Made by a program: the position numbers and the translations under genes. A stretch of 64,000 nucleotides of DNA from Harmothoe impar. Taxonomy: Eukaryota; Annelida; Polychaeta; Phyllodocida; Polynoidae. The stretch covers positions 67,350,816 through 67,414,815 of the forward strand of contig OX381707.1 of assembly GCA_947462335.1 (NCBI GenBank). The letters run 5' to 3'. Of this stretch, positions 12,455 through 27,408 are shown one piece after another (the stretch's first letter is position 1; each line of letters starts with the position of its first letter). The notes under the pieces were generated by a model that worked only from the letters and a program-made list of their open reading frames with translations, was not told the DNA's origin and ran no database searches.

Positions 12455-15193
12455 GTAGGTCACTTCTTGTAGCATCTGATGATATATTGTATAAAGACAT
12501 GTGACATGACAGTGAAAAGGCAGTGACGTGGGACCCCCGCTGGTCAGATCGGGTACAGTATCCCCTACAGTGAGGCAGAGTGTCATACTGGCCATACTCT
12601 ACATAAATGTGATCGGTGTTAATCTGGGATGGTGGGGACAAACGCGAGTATGAAAAAGGACCTGGCCTCGAGTATAGACATACTGACAACCTGTTGAGGA
12701 AAAACCTGATGATGATACGTTATCCAGAAAATGGATGTAAGCTAAGTAGCGTTGACAATGTAATCAGCAATGTCTGAGTGAGAACATAATATACAGCTGT
12801 ATAAATGTGGAGAGGGTGAGGGGAGGTGTGTATTTGCGTAGCGGCCCATAGCTATCACTGCCCCTATTGTGGTGTAACACCACACCACCTAATCTGGGTC
12901 GGTAACCAGGGGGATAAAGTGAGTTGCCGACAGAGGAGTGGTGACCTCAAGTGCAGGCCTGATAACACGGATGACATTCAACCCCCATTACTGGGGAATG
13001 TCAACCGTAGCCGTGATATTATAGCCCCGCCGACTGACGCAGTATCGTAGTGAGAGGGGGACGATGGCATGTCACGGCGCAATAACCACTAACACCATGC
13101 CATCTTTACTATGCCAATAGAAATAGTACACCCGTTCAGTCAGTAAATGCCACCACCCCCAGTCTCCCCACCACCTCCCCTATCTGTTGTATCATGTAGA
13201 GTGTGATATCATCACCATGACCTTGTAGAATGACACTGAGCTATGATGGCTACACCGCAGACATAATACATGTAATCTCATCTACATTGTAGTGCAGTCA
13301 GCAGTGTATCACATGAATGCCAAACATGGCACAATCTGTCTTGGTGCATCCCACTCTGGGTAAATAATCAGATATTGGCACATTACGCCAGACTGTTGTG
13401 AGCACACACCAAGCCTCTCCCCTGTCAGTGGGTAATGCAATACCCCAGATTATGATGCCAACTCAGTGTGGTGCCATTCAATATTAAGGAATCTCACACT
13501 GACTGAGCCATATCGATGACAGAAAGGCTGGGGCGTTCTTCTAGACTGGCACTTCGTGAGTCTGTGAACATGGGTTAGTTCCTCCCTGTCAGTCCTAGTT
13601 TGTAACGTTACTCAGGACAGTAGTTGCCATGATCACTAGCCGAGTGAAGATACTAATGAATTAATGTAAGTAATATTTCCAAAATATATTTCCAAAAATC
13701 ATTCTCAGACTGTAGCAAGTCTACTCGATCTCCCGTGCCACGGGTTTACAGCACAGTCCATGTTGGTACTGGCAGCACTGGGACCTAGTGCCACCTCCCA
13801 GTCCCACCACATCGCATGACAACAAAGCACCCCCCCCCCCCCCCCCACCTCAACCCCTACTTCCCTGTGGCCCATTTCCACTGTCGCATCCCATTCCTTT
13901 GTCCACCCGCGACAAGTGTCTCGACATAACAAGTGAATGGCACCACATGACAGAATAGCATGTAGTCAGGGAAGGGCATGTCAAAGATAGACCCAGTTCC
14001 ACTGTTTATCTCTCCCTCACAGATTTACAGTACATGTATATTATTGATGAGAAAAAAAACCTGGTCGGGCCTGGGTCTGATTGTGGTGGTATACGGCCCG
14101 CATTCCACACAGCTCTCAATCATGACACGTTGAGGGTTGAGTCAGTCCCGGCCTGCTCTGTATGTGTTAGTGTGTGTGCAGGGTGTGTGGGGAGAGGCAT
14201 GAGATGGGGGTGCTCTGACCCAGAGTGCTGGGTGTAAATAAGACAGGACCGCTGGGGATTAGTGAGGCGGCCTGCACACGCAGATGGGGTGTGTTTGGGC
14301 TGGCTGTACACAACTCACGGTGCGGGCCGCTATGGGGGAAGCCATGGGGGAAGCCACATTGGAAGCCATGTGGCAGGCAGCATGGGAGGGTGGAAGCCAC
14401 ATGGTAGGGTGGTGGGTTGTTAGCTTCTTTCTGTCTGGTCCTGGGTAACCTAGATTTACTAGTTATTGACGTCAGGCTTCACATCTGGTAGTGTGAACAT
14501 GGGCAATGAGTGACTCAGGGGCACATGTATAAATAGTAAATGCATCTATAAATTGTCAACCTGAGATGCACCATTACGTGTGTAGACAGCCAACCCTGGG
14601 GGATATCTGAATGCGTAAGGAATGAGGAGAACCCCAAATAGTTCCATGATGCAGGATCCACAGGTATTTTATTGCCTTGTAGTAGCACTTCAGGAGCTGC
14701 CATGTCGTAGAGTAGTTGTAGCAGCTCATGATCCGCCATCTCGTGACCTGCCCCGAGCAGCTCGCCCGCTGCCCATTACGGCAGCAGTGCTGCTCCCGGC
14801 ACCAGCCTGCCCACCGACAGCCACCAGGAGAAGGCCAAATGGCTTCTTTGCATGTGTGTCAGCAGCCAGCCCGGCAACAGCATTAGATTACACGGCCTCC
14901 CACCCTCCCCACATCTCTTAGGCCACCCGGCCCCTACCCTACTCCTTCCCCCCAGTCACCCCCCCCCCCCAGCAGGGCGTCATTACGCCTCCAGTTGGAG
15001 GCACCAGCCACCCTTATGGGCAAATGCCACTAACTATACTCTACATGTCATGTACTACTACTGTGGGACAGGGAAGTATCTGTGTCCAATGATATACTTA
15101 ACCACCAGCAGCAGCAGTATGGGTTGTAGATGTTGCCTTTAATATAAAACAGACAAAGGATGACTACCCATACTGTCTGAGCCCGAGATACCT

Positions 15194-15670
15194 CATGGTG
15201 ATAATTCAATTCAGTAGCTTTAATTTTGTTTTAAAAACGTGCACATTATATTAATGTATAGCATGTGAAATATGTCATGGTGATAATTCAATTCAGTAGC
15301 TTTAATTTTGTTTTAAAAACGTGCACATTATATCAATGTATAGCATGTGAAATATGTCATGGTGATAATTCAATTCAGTAGCTTTAATTTTGTGTTAAAA
15401 ACGTGCACATTATATTAATGTATAGCATGTGAAATATGTCATGGTGATAATTCAATTCAGTAGCTTTAATTTTGTGTTAGAGACGTGCACATTATATTAA
15501 TGTATAGCATGTGAAATATGTCATGGTGGTAATTCAATTCAGTAGCTTTAATTTTGTGTTAGAGACGTGCACATTATATTAATGTATAGCATGTGAAATA
15601 TGTCATGGTGATAATTCAATTCAGTAGCTTTAATTTTGTGTTAGAGACGTGCACATTGTATACCATGTGA
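15194..15670. repeat. 82-bp tandem repeat array, about 5.8 copies
   Basis: Units start at 15194, 15276, 15358, 15440, 15522 and 15604, an exact 82-bp period; the last copy is truncated. Copies differ by only a few bases (gttttaaaaac changes to gtgttagagac along the array), so the array is young. Each unit holds aattcaattcagtagc and tttaatttt, which are AT-rich and homeodomain-like. There are no coding signs. Confidence 0.95.
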
Positions 15671-18600
15671 GTGCTAATGACGGAGGAGTTGCTATGGTAG
15701 CAGTACGCACTGTGCGCACATGTGCTAAGTGGTTAAATATTTGAATACATGTAGTGTTAAGTGATAGGCAGCACTGTGGACTGTAAGTAAGATTTGTCCA
15801 TCATCAGTGACAATATGTAGATGATATGTTATAAAGCAGGAGGCAGAAAATGTATTCTATGCTCTGGCTTCAAACTGGAGGCACAATGCTTTAGAGCAAG
15901 GGGACATAGTAGCTTTTCAAAATACCTCCAATACCGATTTACTTTTATAGGCGATTTAGCATCTTTTTGTACATATTAGATGAGCTGTCTGGGCTGAGAC
16001 GGTAATGCTAACAGGTAGACATGCCATGTTGTACCTGAAAGGGCCCCGTTACAAGCACCCGACAGTGATACTGCATTTATCCTCCACTTTCTTTCACTGT
16101 GAAGTTCAGGATCATTACCTTGTCTCGGTGACAAATCATTTTGGTCTCAAAGTATCCCACTCCCTTTATCAACTCCGTGACAAAGGAGATGGTTTACAAC
16201 AGACATAATGAATACATACGGTGTACTACACCTGTCATGGGCCGCTTGCTCTTGATATATTATCGCGACCATTCTTTGTTTATTTTAAATATATGTACAA
16301 CATGTTGTCATTCAAAGAGTTTCACAGTTAGACGTCTCACAGTGAGATCCAGGGACTTCAATACAAACAGCAAATTGTATGGAGATTACCCAGCGTTTAT
16401 AAAGTAAACTGAGTTCAAGGGTCAGTGTGATATCCTATTCCTTTTGCAGCCATCACACAATGCCCCCGGGGCACTATTTACGTACTGTGCTGAAGTAAAG
16501 GAACCCATATGGACTCCCCCAACGCCTCAATACAGAGTTAGGTACAATATACTATGTAACTATTACTTTTGGAAACCCCCTGAAGCCTCAATGCTGAGTC
16601 AGGTACTATTATTGTTAGGAACTATGAATCAGATTGTAGCTGCTACTTTGGAAATCTACTAAGCCCTTGTAGCGTTTGATGTCAGGCGTAATAAGCTGCG
16701 ATTGAAGGAGGTCCTGTAGAGTACCTTTGATATGAAAAGGGATTTTCAGGTGCTAGGTTTAGGTGTGGTGGGTGGATGGGTATGGAGGGGGTTGCTGATG
16801 TCACCAATAAGTCGCTACCCGATCCTCCCCATGCTCCACCCCCTGCTGCTACAGGTGCTCAAGTAGGGCTGCTGTGGGAAGGAACCCCCCCTGGGGTGGT
16901 TCTAGAGGTCGGGGGGGGGGGGCAGGCTGACGGAAGCAGTACGACCCCCCTTCATCCTCCAGCACACTCAGCCGTACCCCTTCAACCCACTTACTCACGG
17001 CCGCATTGATCCACCGCGGCCCCAACCTTTTATAACGGATCCCCAGGCTACTTGATCACCAATCGCTGATGTGGGCTTGTGTGAGAGCTATGTGAAGGCC
17101 TGTGGGGAATGGCTGCTATTATTTACCCACAGCAAGAGCCACCCTCCACATTGTACTATATTCATTCAGCCACAGGCCAGGGTTACGTCCGGTTGTGCCA
17201 CCCAGACCCCACACACCGCCCAAGGCGTGATACACCTGGCGGTTCGTAGCATAGCGAGAACGCAAATAACCAGAGCTGGAAGTAAATAAAGTCTACAAAC
17301 CACCAGTGGCATTCAGTCTTTACTACAGGCAGTTAAACGTCAGGGTTTCGATTATCTGTGGTTTCAGAGAAGGCATTAGGTAGCAAGTTTGAATGTTGAG
17401 ATGAACAGAAGGTCTGCTGTCCAAATTTATGTCCGGATTTGTGAGGCATGTCTCTCATGGAAAGGTATTATCCATGTAAGAGACAGAGTTAAGATCGAAT
17501 TAAATGCGTCACTAAATAACAGACTGAATCGGTGTGGGTGGTGTCCTACTAAGTAGTCCTAAAGCTGGAACAGCTGGGATAATTTGTTACAGCCCCCTTG
17601 AACTTCTGTCTGTATATAATATGTGTTTACCATTCATGCTAGGAATAGGCGCATCACATGGCAGTGTTTGCTGTGGACCATGTCAGTAAATCTGGTGCAA
17701 CAGCTAGGTGGCATGTGTCCACAACCTGGTCCATGCAGTATCAGCTGTAAGACCCTGGAGGACCAAGCTGGAACTAGTAGTAGTAACCCTGAGGACGGGT
17801 CTCCTGAAAACCACTTTATCATCATTACTGTACAAGCTGACCATAAAGAGAAATGTATACAGAGGTGTATTTAGTAATGTAGTGTTGCTAAAAAGTTATG
17901 AGCCTGTTGTAAAAGCAAATATGAGACTTAGTTGTTTGATGTCTCCTACCTATAATTGGCCTGCGGTTACCTGCCCTCCAGCTGCCACCATGTGTGTTTT
18001 AGACCACTGCGTAACGGCAAACACACTTTGTGCAAAAAACACATGTTTAGTGTTCCAAGTAGGAATTTTGTTCCATGAACGTGGTACTGCCTACAAAAGT
18101 TATGGTGAACATTAATGGCATGTAATCATACCAAAGGATCACACACATACACATGTAAAAGGTGTGCTTGTCCTGTGTAAAAAGGGACAAATGATGCACG
18201 ACTACACTAATAATATAGACAGCATCAAGTGGAGCCTATTGAAAAAACATCTTCAATGGCATCCCTGAGACCCACCCAAAGTATATATATATATACAAAC
18301 GCATGGTGGTATATACATACTCTACGAGAATATAGGCTTGCAGGGTGTTTGTGGCTAAGGTGTGAAGCTGAATGGGGTGAGAGTGGCACTAGGGATGGAT
18401 TATGCCTGGTTTGTTCAGGTAAGACATGGTGGTAAATCTCACCCCTTTCTCCTCAATTCTCCAAACACCAGTTGATCCCCAAGAGACGTGTCTCATTGTG
18501 AAGGGCTTCTTACCGCCCTACCTACATCCTTCATGCTATCTGTGCACCAGCCCCATATCAACACCAGCTCCATTGCTGCAGGAGCCTGGTAGAAGAACAG

Positions 18601-21600
18601 GCTGGTGGGGTATGACAATATTGGCAGAGCTAAAGCAGGACGCAGTTACCAGAGCACATCAGCCTAATGTGCCCCTCTATTCTAGTGGTGATGTGTACTT
18701 GTCAGTGGTAGTAGTTGGTGGGGGATGGGGTTATTCATATCCCTCAATCAACACAGCTTTTTATAGTCAGCCATTCCCAGGGTCCTACAATACGTGTACA
18801 CTCCACGCGAGTAAACAAGTGCCCCTTGGTTCTCTCTGTTGTACAGGGGATTGATAGATGACAGTCGCTATAATTAGATAGCCTCTAGATCAGTTCATCC
18901 ATTCACGCTAACCTTGATTTGAGTTTTGTATAGGCTTCTGGTGACTCAGACCATAACTCATGATACAAAAGTTGTAAGTTGTTTTTTGAGATCACCGCAA
19001 GAAGTAGAGCACAAGGAATCAAAGGAGTCAACCGTTATACTATTCTGTGCATGAGTCTGTTGCTTAATTAAAACAGAGGCAATGGTTGCAATCCAAGAGT
19101 TATCAGTGATCAGGGTTCACAGAGATGCTTGGGATGAGACGAGATAGGATTGGGAAATCTGGGGAGATCCCATTTGTCATTTGGGAAAGAGACAAGCATC
19201 TACGGTGGATGAGTCTCATTGCTTTAAGTCCTGGATGAACCAAAGATGGGCGGTGGGATAACGTGAAGAGGTCATGAGGGTATGAGGGGGAGGGGAGGAT
19301 AACGTCAGCAAGGTAGTGGGAGGGTGGTGTGCAACACGGGCATTATGGAACGCACCACTGACCGCACACAAAGGCAATGACCTGGGGTAGGTCGGTTATT
19401 TGCAAGTGCACCTTAAGAGGAGACCTAAAGCTCCCTGGTCTTTACAGAGGTCAGACGAATTTAGTAGCTTGACTAATAGCTGTAGATCAGATCATACAGT
19501 AACTCATCAATATACAACACAATTTAAAGTATAGGAGGCATTACTTTGGAGATATTGAGAAATAATACCCAGCTCTGGTCAAATTTGTTGACCCATGAGA
19601 CATAATTGCATGTCCTGCGTTTGTGGTTTTGTGGTTGAAAAACCAGCAGCCAGACAAAGTGAGGCTTATGGCCACTGTCTACCAGCATATGAATGTGGTT
19701 GGCCCCATTTGTGGTTATCCAGGGTAGTAAATCTGAAGCCTGCCCCCTGCCTTTGAATATCTTTACAGCCTCTAGACCTTTGTGAGTCATGTTGATCCTA
19801 GTGACCCATTCATTGTCAACTCTTAAGACCTGAACCTCTAAGAAAAGGCTGTATAACTTGCACCTCACTGATGTTGTTGATTCTCAAAAAGCATTTGCAC
19901 AGCCAATATTTACCTTGTTAGAGTGCAGATAGCATATCACCAGCTTGACATCTTGTAGAGATTTAGGAATCAAAGGGAATATTTCTTGAATATAGATTAC
20001 CAGGTACATGGAGATATCATCCTAAGGCAGTAGATGCTGCACCGTTGATGTGTCCTACAGCATGTAGCACAACCGCAGCCCTGTGGCCTTGACGCCACAA
20101 AGATCAAAACAGAAGCCACACAGGCGGCAGGGAACACAAGTACAATAGCTGCCACACTGCCCCTTTTGGCTGTGAAGCCACACACAAGGGCCTGAAGAGC
20201 TATTATTACCAGCGGTAGGGGATTGGCATGGTTTCTGGTCGGCGGGTGGTTACTACCGCTGCTGCTGCTGCTTCTGCTGCCATTGATCCAGGCCTGGTAG
20301 ATGTAGGAGGGATGGGCGGAATGTGTGAGTGGATGGGCGGGGGTGGCCCCTGAGGCCCTTTTCTCATCGCTCTGAGAGCTGGCAGCTTCTAAAGCCGCCC
20401 CCCCTCCCGAAAGCACCAATGGCCTCGTAGCTCGTCGCTACTCCCCTCCCGCAGCAATGGGTGGCATTTACTACTGGATACATCTACAGTATCACCCCCC
20501 CCCCCCTCACGCCACTACTCCTATAGAAACGTACATTAGGGCCACCCAGAGCTCTGACCTGCCTACATATGGATCAGTCTGGGACCTCGCTCTTACTTGT
20601 CTGTGAGTGCTACGAGTAGAGTGGCACTGCGACACCCCACTCCCCCCCTCTGTCTGACCCGCTCATAGTGTCGTGATATGTGTGCCACATGAATTCATGA
20701 GCTGCTCATACAAATACCTCACTTGACCATGTTTTAGTGTCCGCAGGGCCCGTAGCAAGGGCAGTGGTTGTATGGAGGATAATCTTGGAAGATGTTTATC
20801 TCCAGGACGGTGTATATAAAGTAGACAATTTAGTTAGAGGCGGTATTATCCCTGGCATTATAGGGGCTTCGATTAATCCATTTGAGCCCTTAATCCACTG
20901 GAGGAGAAACCCATCTACACCTGGCCAGGCTTGGAATGAAGGGAATCGGAAATGCCCTGGGGGTGGGCTTGCTAGATTAATCACTGGCGATGAAAAGAGG
21001 AGAAGGACGGCTAAGGAAGACAAGTGGAAATGTGCCGCACACCCACAGATAGCCGAGGGAGGTCTATCGGGAGGTGAGGGCCGTTACTTTCCACTGGCTT
21101 CCAGGGTGGCTTCTCCATTTCTCATCAGTGGTTCTCAGCCCCCCCCCCCCTCGTCCTTTCATAGGAGCCTTTACACTGTTATAACCAAGAGAAAATAATG
21201 ACCAGGACGTTCTCCAACACCCCTGCCCTCCGCAAGATCCAAGGATAAATCCCAAAGAGTAATTAATGCATTTAAAGTAGGCTTTGGTGCTTTGTTCCAT
21301 CGGTACAATCATTCAGAAATGCTGAAATAATTATACTAATATCAAACATGTAGTATTGGTGCAGCAATTGAATTACACAGATGCACATACACGCATATGT
21401 ATTCAGCATATAATGTGTCACTACTGCTACAAATACAAATGTCTGGGGAACCAGGTGCTTGCATTAATGTTTATTTGATCGATTCTTTGAGGAAAGAAAA
21501 ATGAAGTATTTCAAGGCAGAGTATTTATGTAGGTCATAAACGGCTGTCCTAAGGGCCTAATCTGGATAGAGTTTTTATAATGAAGTAGATGGCGTTAGGC

Positions 21601-23181
21601 ATTGAGTATGCAGCGAGCAGCTCCTCCCACTGAGCTACTCAGCTGCAGAGGAGTGAGCCACTCCTCTTGTGCCTGTTGCTGTAGGAGGAAAACTGATGTC
21701 TGCGCTGAGATAAATTCAAGTTGACTTGCTCCGCCACCCTCATAACGCATTCCACGAAGGACCATAACGCATTCCACGAAAAGCCCGGACTACAAGATGA
21801 GCTGCCGTCATAAATTCAGAGCAACTAATTTGGCTGCTCGCAGAGCGGCAGTATTGTATTAGGGGAGTGGGAAGAAGTCCTAGTTGTTGTCGGGGATGGG
21901 GGTAGTAGGGGGGAAGGGCATGTTCTTTCTTGGCTTCAGACGGCTGATTAAAAGAGGGTAGGCGGTGCCTAGATGCCGTTGGTGAGGTAGGTGGGTTGGC
22001 TGTGTGTGGCGAATGATATCAGCCGACCAGCCGAGGGGGGGGGGATTCATTGGGGTGAGGTGGTGGAAGGAGGAGTGGGGCCGGCAACAATAACGTGCTG
22101 AGGCAATGAGATCTGGCTATTGATGGGATCGAGCTAGATGACGAGCCATGTGACATTCTTGCCCAATGATAAATCACTGCCTCTGGCACATAGTGTCTGC
22201 GCAGAGTAGTAGGCACTGGGATTCATTTCCGGGGAGCACGCTGTAACGTAACAAGGAGTCTCTCGCGAAGGTTCCTGCATCTCAAGTTTTGTGCTGAATC
22301 AGCCAAGAAAATATTGTAAGGATGTTCTATGTGAAGCAATTTTTATATTGCAAGTAAATTTAAGGACAGATTAAAGAGATGGCTTCTAAAGGCTTATTTA
22401 TGATACGCGTATTGTTTAGCAGCCTGATTCCAGCAACAGCAGTATTAAGTCAGATGTATGGATGTGCATCTAATTTTGGAGTCAAACTGTAATTCTGCTT
22501 CTCAGAGCGTGTCACATGTATTGCCGGCTGAGTTAGAAAAACATGACGGTGTTGCCCAGTTACAGTCTATTTCTGGCCAGTGAATTAATATGATTGTCCC
22601 TGGCATCTAGGGCCTCCCTAAATAACGCTGTACACAGTCCATGCCTTCTACCTGGTGATGGTGACAGGTGCACAATATACAATAAGACAGGGTCACACCT
22701 GTTGATTCCCAAGGACATTCAATTAGCCCAGGTCTGTAGTGTGTTGCAACACTGCCCTACATGTTATTAGAGTTGTGCAGCATCCTAACAGTGTGTGATG
22801 AATGTGCTGGATATTGGCTCTTAAAAAAGAAGAAAGATCTTAGGTAGAGCTTGCAGGAAAGGTGAATTGCCATGATCCCATTTAATCCCTGCTGTAAATA
22901 CACAATAAGCAGACGTGCCGAGAGAGTAATCATCGTAATTAGAATTCATGACATAAACCTTGTGACAGATATAGTGATGCTCTTACAGTGTAGCGAGTTT
23001 CCTGATTGCACAAATACAAATTCAGAGGCTCATCCTGCCATCCCGTAATCCACAATAGCTTATAGATATTTTTAGCGAGCAGATCTCAATAACTGTGCGC
23101 AAATCCCCATAGCTATATGAGCTCTTCCTGGAGATGAAAATGCACCTAACCAGGAAGTGGAGCACTGAGCAGTAACAGCAG

Positions 23182-23443
23182 GAGCTGCTCCCGAGCTGCT
23201 CCAACCTAGAGCAAAAACACTCACTCCCATCTGGCAGGTGAACCGGGCAACACGTCGTAGGCTCCTCGTCACGGCAGGACTGGAAAAACGGAACCGGAGG
23301 GTTGTTGCAGCTTGCGGAGGGCGAGCGTGTTGGAGAACGTCCTGGTAATTGATTCTCACCATGGCCGGTGGTTAAATAAAGGCTCAGCTTTCGTCAGGAG
23401 CTGGCAGAGTGACACACAGCACAGAGCAATTAGCGAGCTGCTC
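23182..23443. promoter_or_regulatory. Cluster of three GAGCWGCTC palindromes
   Basis: Exact copies lie at 23182-23190, 23193-23201 (start to start 11 bp, about one DNA turn) and 23435-23443. The last sits in caattagcgagctgctcatg, directly next to a homeodomain-like AATTAG. Confidence 0.4.
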
Positions 23444-26400
23444 ATGAAGAGCTCTATAGAGAGGGCACAGCCGTGAGTTATAGCGTTTGACCTGCTCATT
23501 TCCTGAGGCATTGCTCCTTTTTAAACGTAAAACCATTATCTTACTATGTTATTCTGGGATGTAAATGACTGTTCTTACATGGATACAATGATTTAACAAC
23601 CCTTGTCTCTGTAACTAGATTTGGAGAGGCAACGGTTCTTTACTTCTCATAGATTCCCTCGATTTATTATAAATACCCTTTAGAAGGCCTTAGCTGGTGT
23701 AATAGTAGAGATGTAGAGTAAAAAGCAAAGACTCAAATTGTCAAAAATTAACATGTTCCAGAGCTGTCCACCTCTCACTGTAACCAAGGAGGCTCCATAG
23801 AGGTCAGAGCTCACCGGTGTGGTGCACGTTTATGTGTGTGTGTGTTGGGTTGTGCTTCAACAGGTGCCTCACAAGTACCCTGTTACTAATGACAACCCAT
23901 TCTGTCGTCCAGTGCCTGGAGCAGACAATAGCCATGGAGCAGCTCCCTATACACGACCTGGGGCTAAAAATAAAAGCGGTCGCTCGAAAGCTGTCATGGC
24001 CACCTCAGTGACTAATTGTTAATTGTTGGAGCCCAGACGCGCTAGTGTAATACCTTGTTAATTAATTAGGACCCTATAATTACGGTCTGATTAGCGCAGA
24101 TGTTTATACCAATTGACAAAGGATTAAAATGGTTTGGATTGTTCGCTGGTATGACAATGAATGAGGAAGCAGCTCCTGTTATGACCAGGCTTGTTAGCGG
24201 CTACTTGTCATAATGACCAATCCAGGTAATACAAGGTGTGGCTCACATGGAGATGGACTCTAAGTGCACTGTCCAGTGCTCCCAGCAAAGGCTCTACCTG
24301 ATCTTCAGCAATTCAAATGCTAAGATCATCTTACCGAGTCAAATATGAACATCAAAACCTGGCGAAGGTCTTTTAAAAAGAGATCATTATGTGTTTATGA
24401 TCTTTAATGGTGTGTTTGTAAATGTACTGTAAGGTTACACAGGCAATCATGCGTATTAACTCGGAGAAGACTACCATTAAAGGGCACAAATCTCAGTTGG
24501 CTTGGAAACTGGTTTTACTTGAATATGGCAAGAGAATTTATCAAAAGGATAGGCAAAATGACGCTGTATCCTCTGGTGTATAGGCATGGCAGCAGCAGAG
24601 ATGCAAGGGAGCTGTTGAAACAGGTAAACAGGGGCTAGTTACCGCAGTCACCTGCAATTAGCCGTTAGCAGGTGGGTCCCCAGGCAGGAGGGGGCAGGCA
24701 TTGGCCGAATAGCTGGCCTTAAAAGAGGACCATCTGAATGATTAGACTTGTTTTACAGTTTAACCTTTCGTTGCCACCCAGACCACTAAACGCTGCCACC
24801 CAAAATGTCATCCGCCTCCCCGGCTACAGGAAGCTGCGGCAGACGGTCGCCAAGAAAAGCCACAGTCATTAAAAGCCGCTCCCACCTACCAAACAAGTCC
24901 ACCACAGACATGCTAACACTTTGATTGTCCACACAATTAGACAAAACAAGTATGCCTCTTCTCTACGTCCTTGAAGAAACTATGTCGTTGGAACACCACC
25001 TGTGCTTTTGATAAGGGAAAAAAACTAATATTAAGGCCTGGACAGCGCCCTTGCCAAAAAAAGGCAATTGGGGCGACCAGCAATGGTATCTTACTATATG
25101 GTGGTATGGCCTTGTGCGGTGCAGGTAGCTTCAGGTCACAGCAGTGCCTTCATTAGTACCTCTCACCTGGATAAAACACCTGTGGGATCTAAGACTGACC
25201 TTTACAGGTGAGACTGGCTGCTATTCTACAGCCTTTGATCTGGCCATCCAAGCCACACACGCCTCATGATGGTCTTCTACTACTAAGGGCGTTGTGGGAA
25301 TCCTGCAGCAGGGGAAGGCCTTGTAGAGCACTGTGCTAATGGCAGTGTTGTGTGCTGCGGTTTGGTATAAGAAGTGCATTGATTAGCAGTGTTTTAATCA
25401 GTATATTTGATTCAGCACTATCGCACAGTCAAATGGGAGGATTGACATTGGGTATTGTCCTCATCCGTTGGTTGTACATTTCTATGTACTTTGATTCTTC
25501 CTGTAGATCAGCTATTTTGTTACCTTCCTGCGTTCACTGTTTCAGGATTGATTTTATCATCATTGTCAGGGAATGATGTAGAATTTTCAGTTGTCCACAT
25601 TTGCAGATTCCCCCATTCTCCCACTTCAAATCCATGCCGAGAATGCATTCATCAACAAAGATAGCTTTCCAATAAATAAGACTCAAGATACATTCAAATC
25701 CTTTTTATTGACCATATACACATGTATTTGTAGAATTCACCAGAAGAAAGCTGGTGCCACAAATGTCAGCATTGGCCTTGTTTCCCGGCCTTGTTTCCCC
25801 AAAAGAAGCCACTGAACATCCGTAACAGACAAATACAAAGACAATTGGAGTGACCACAGTTATTCTGCACGGCGTGGTCAAACAGGGACTGCCTTTTTGT
25901 TGCTGTGCAGATTTTTGACACCTATTTTTCTCCCTGCTGTGCCAGGAGGAGGTGAGAGACATCCTTTATGAAGGTCAGCCCGGAGCCTGGAGTATTTAGC
26001 AGTAGGTGAGCGGGGTCGTGACGGGCCGGCCGGAGACACACGCCTGGAGGAGGGAGGGAGGCAGGACAGGCTCCCCCTGGTGGTGGTGGTGGCAAAAAGA
26101 CGACCAACACCTACTACTATTCCTGACCACAGAGAATCGACACTGGCCTCCTCCATTAACGCCAGCAAAACACACTCCTCAGCTGCTGCTGGAGAGAAAT
26201 GTCAGTGGCTTCGACATTGTCGTCTCCAGCTACTCCCCCTACCCCCAACACACACACTCGAGCTAATCTACACGGTTATTGTTTGTCCGTGCACTTAAAA
26301 GTTTACCGGAGCGGTCATCATGTCCCCTATAATGTGAAGAGGGGGTTGGGGATAAGATGCCCCAATATCAGGAATGATCCCCTCGCCTAACCTCCAATAT

Positions 26401-27408
26401 AATACTTGCAGAGACTGACAATTTGTAGAACTGATCCGTCCTGTGATTCCTTCCCTGTGTTAATATCAACACACACCCTCCCCTCTATACCTGGCCACTC
26501 TGTACACGTAAAAAACAGACAGAGTGCAGTAATGCTAGGCAGGAAGCGGACTGAGCTGCTCATTTCCTTCTTCTCCTCAGAGCATTCCCTCCCCAGTCTC
26601 TGATGAGCTGCTCGACGTAAAGAGGCCTCTAAAAAGGAATACATTCATAAACAATGGGACGCTGGGCCTGTCTGGCGGGAAGCTCCGTCTATAATAAGAC
26701 AATGGGTGTGCCTGCCTCTGTCTTCAGCTCTCTGCCGCCCTAGGCATTAATGGATGGAAGTAGGGAAGTGGTTGTGAGGGGAGGGGGTACCAATTTGTGC
26801 TGTACAGCCTATTTGTCTGCCTTCTCTCTGTATATACAGTCTCTGTACAGTGATGGAGATAAAACGGCAGTGCTACAACAGGGCCTTGTGAAGTGTACGT
26901 GACATCAATGGGGGTCACGATATGCCCACACATGTACACAGTCTCATCGACCCAGGGGAACCCTGGGTCTCTGTGAGACGGTTTTCCAGCAAAAAACAGA
27001 GTTTGGTCAGCTGACTTTGAACTGTTCCCCTACATTTGTTTTTTCATTTATCAGATCAAAATAAAGACATGCATATAAATTGAAACAAACTGTACCTCCC
27101 TCTTTTTTTCAGTTTGTAAAAAGGAAAAGAATTGTAGTAGAAAAACGCTCTTGAAAAAATGTCAAAATCTACCCGAAAACGGAGTCTGTGTGAACTAATG
27201 CTGAAGATAGGCCAGTGACCTTGAATCCTGACTTTAAAAGATGCACGTTCACACAGACTTCCTATACCTACAATGGTTAAGAGCAGGTGAGACGTTTTTA
27301 TGAGACGCTTTTGAGCTGAAATTAAAGGTACACACAGAATAATTAAGGACCTTTCATTTGATGTGAAATATAAGGCCCTGGTGGGATAGGTTGTGTATGG
27401 GAGATCCG

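Noticed and set aside
14020..14237. Acceptor-like ctctccctcacag followed by a 67-codon frame
   Set aside because: The frame ends at a stop without a donor that restores the phase needed at 45590, and the peptide turns into Cys/Val from a TG-rich stretch.
15194..15670. 82-bp repeats considered as a CRISPR or tRNA/snRNA array
   Set aside because: The whole unit is conserved without spacers, and no tRNA-like box or snRNA feature is seen.
20737..21198. 153-codon open frame on +
   Set aside because: It ends in a poly-C/poly-Pro stretch, has no motif or splice context, and overlaps another random frame on the minus strand.
25922..26110. Overlapping short frames on both strands around a GGTGGTGGTGG stretch
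   Set aside because: Low-complexity GT/CCA-rich sequence opens several frames at once; there is no splice or conservation sign.
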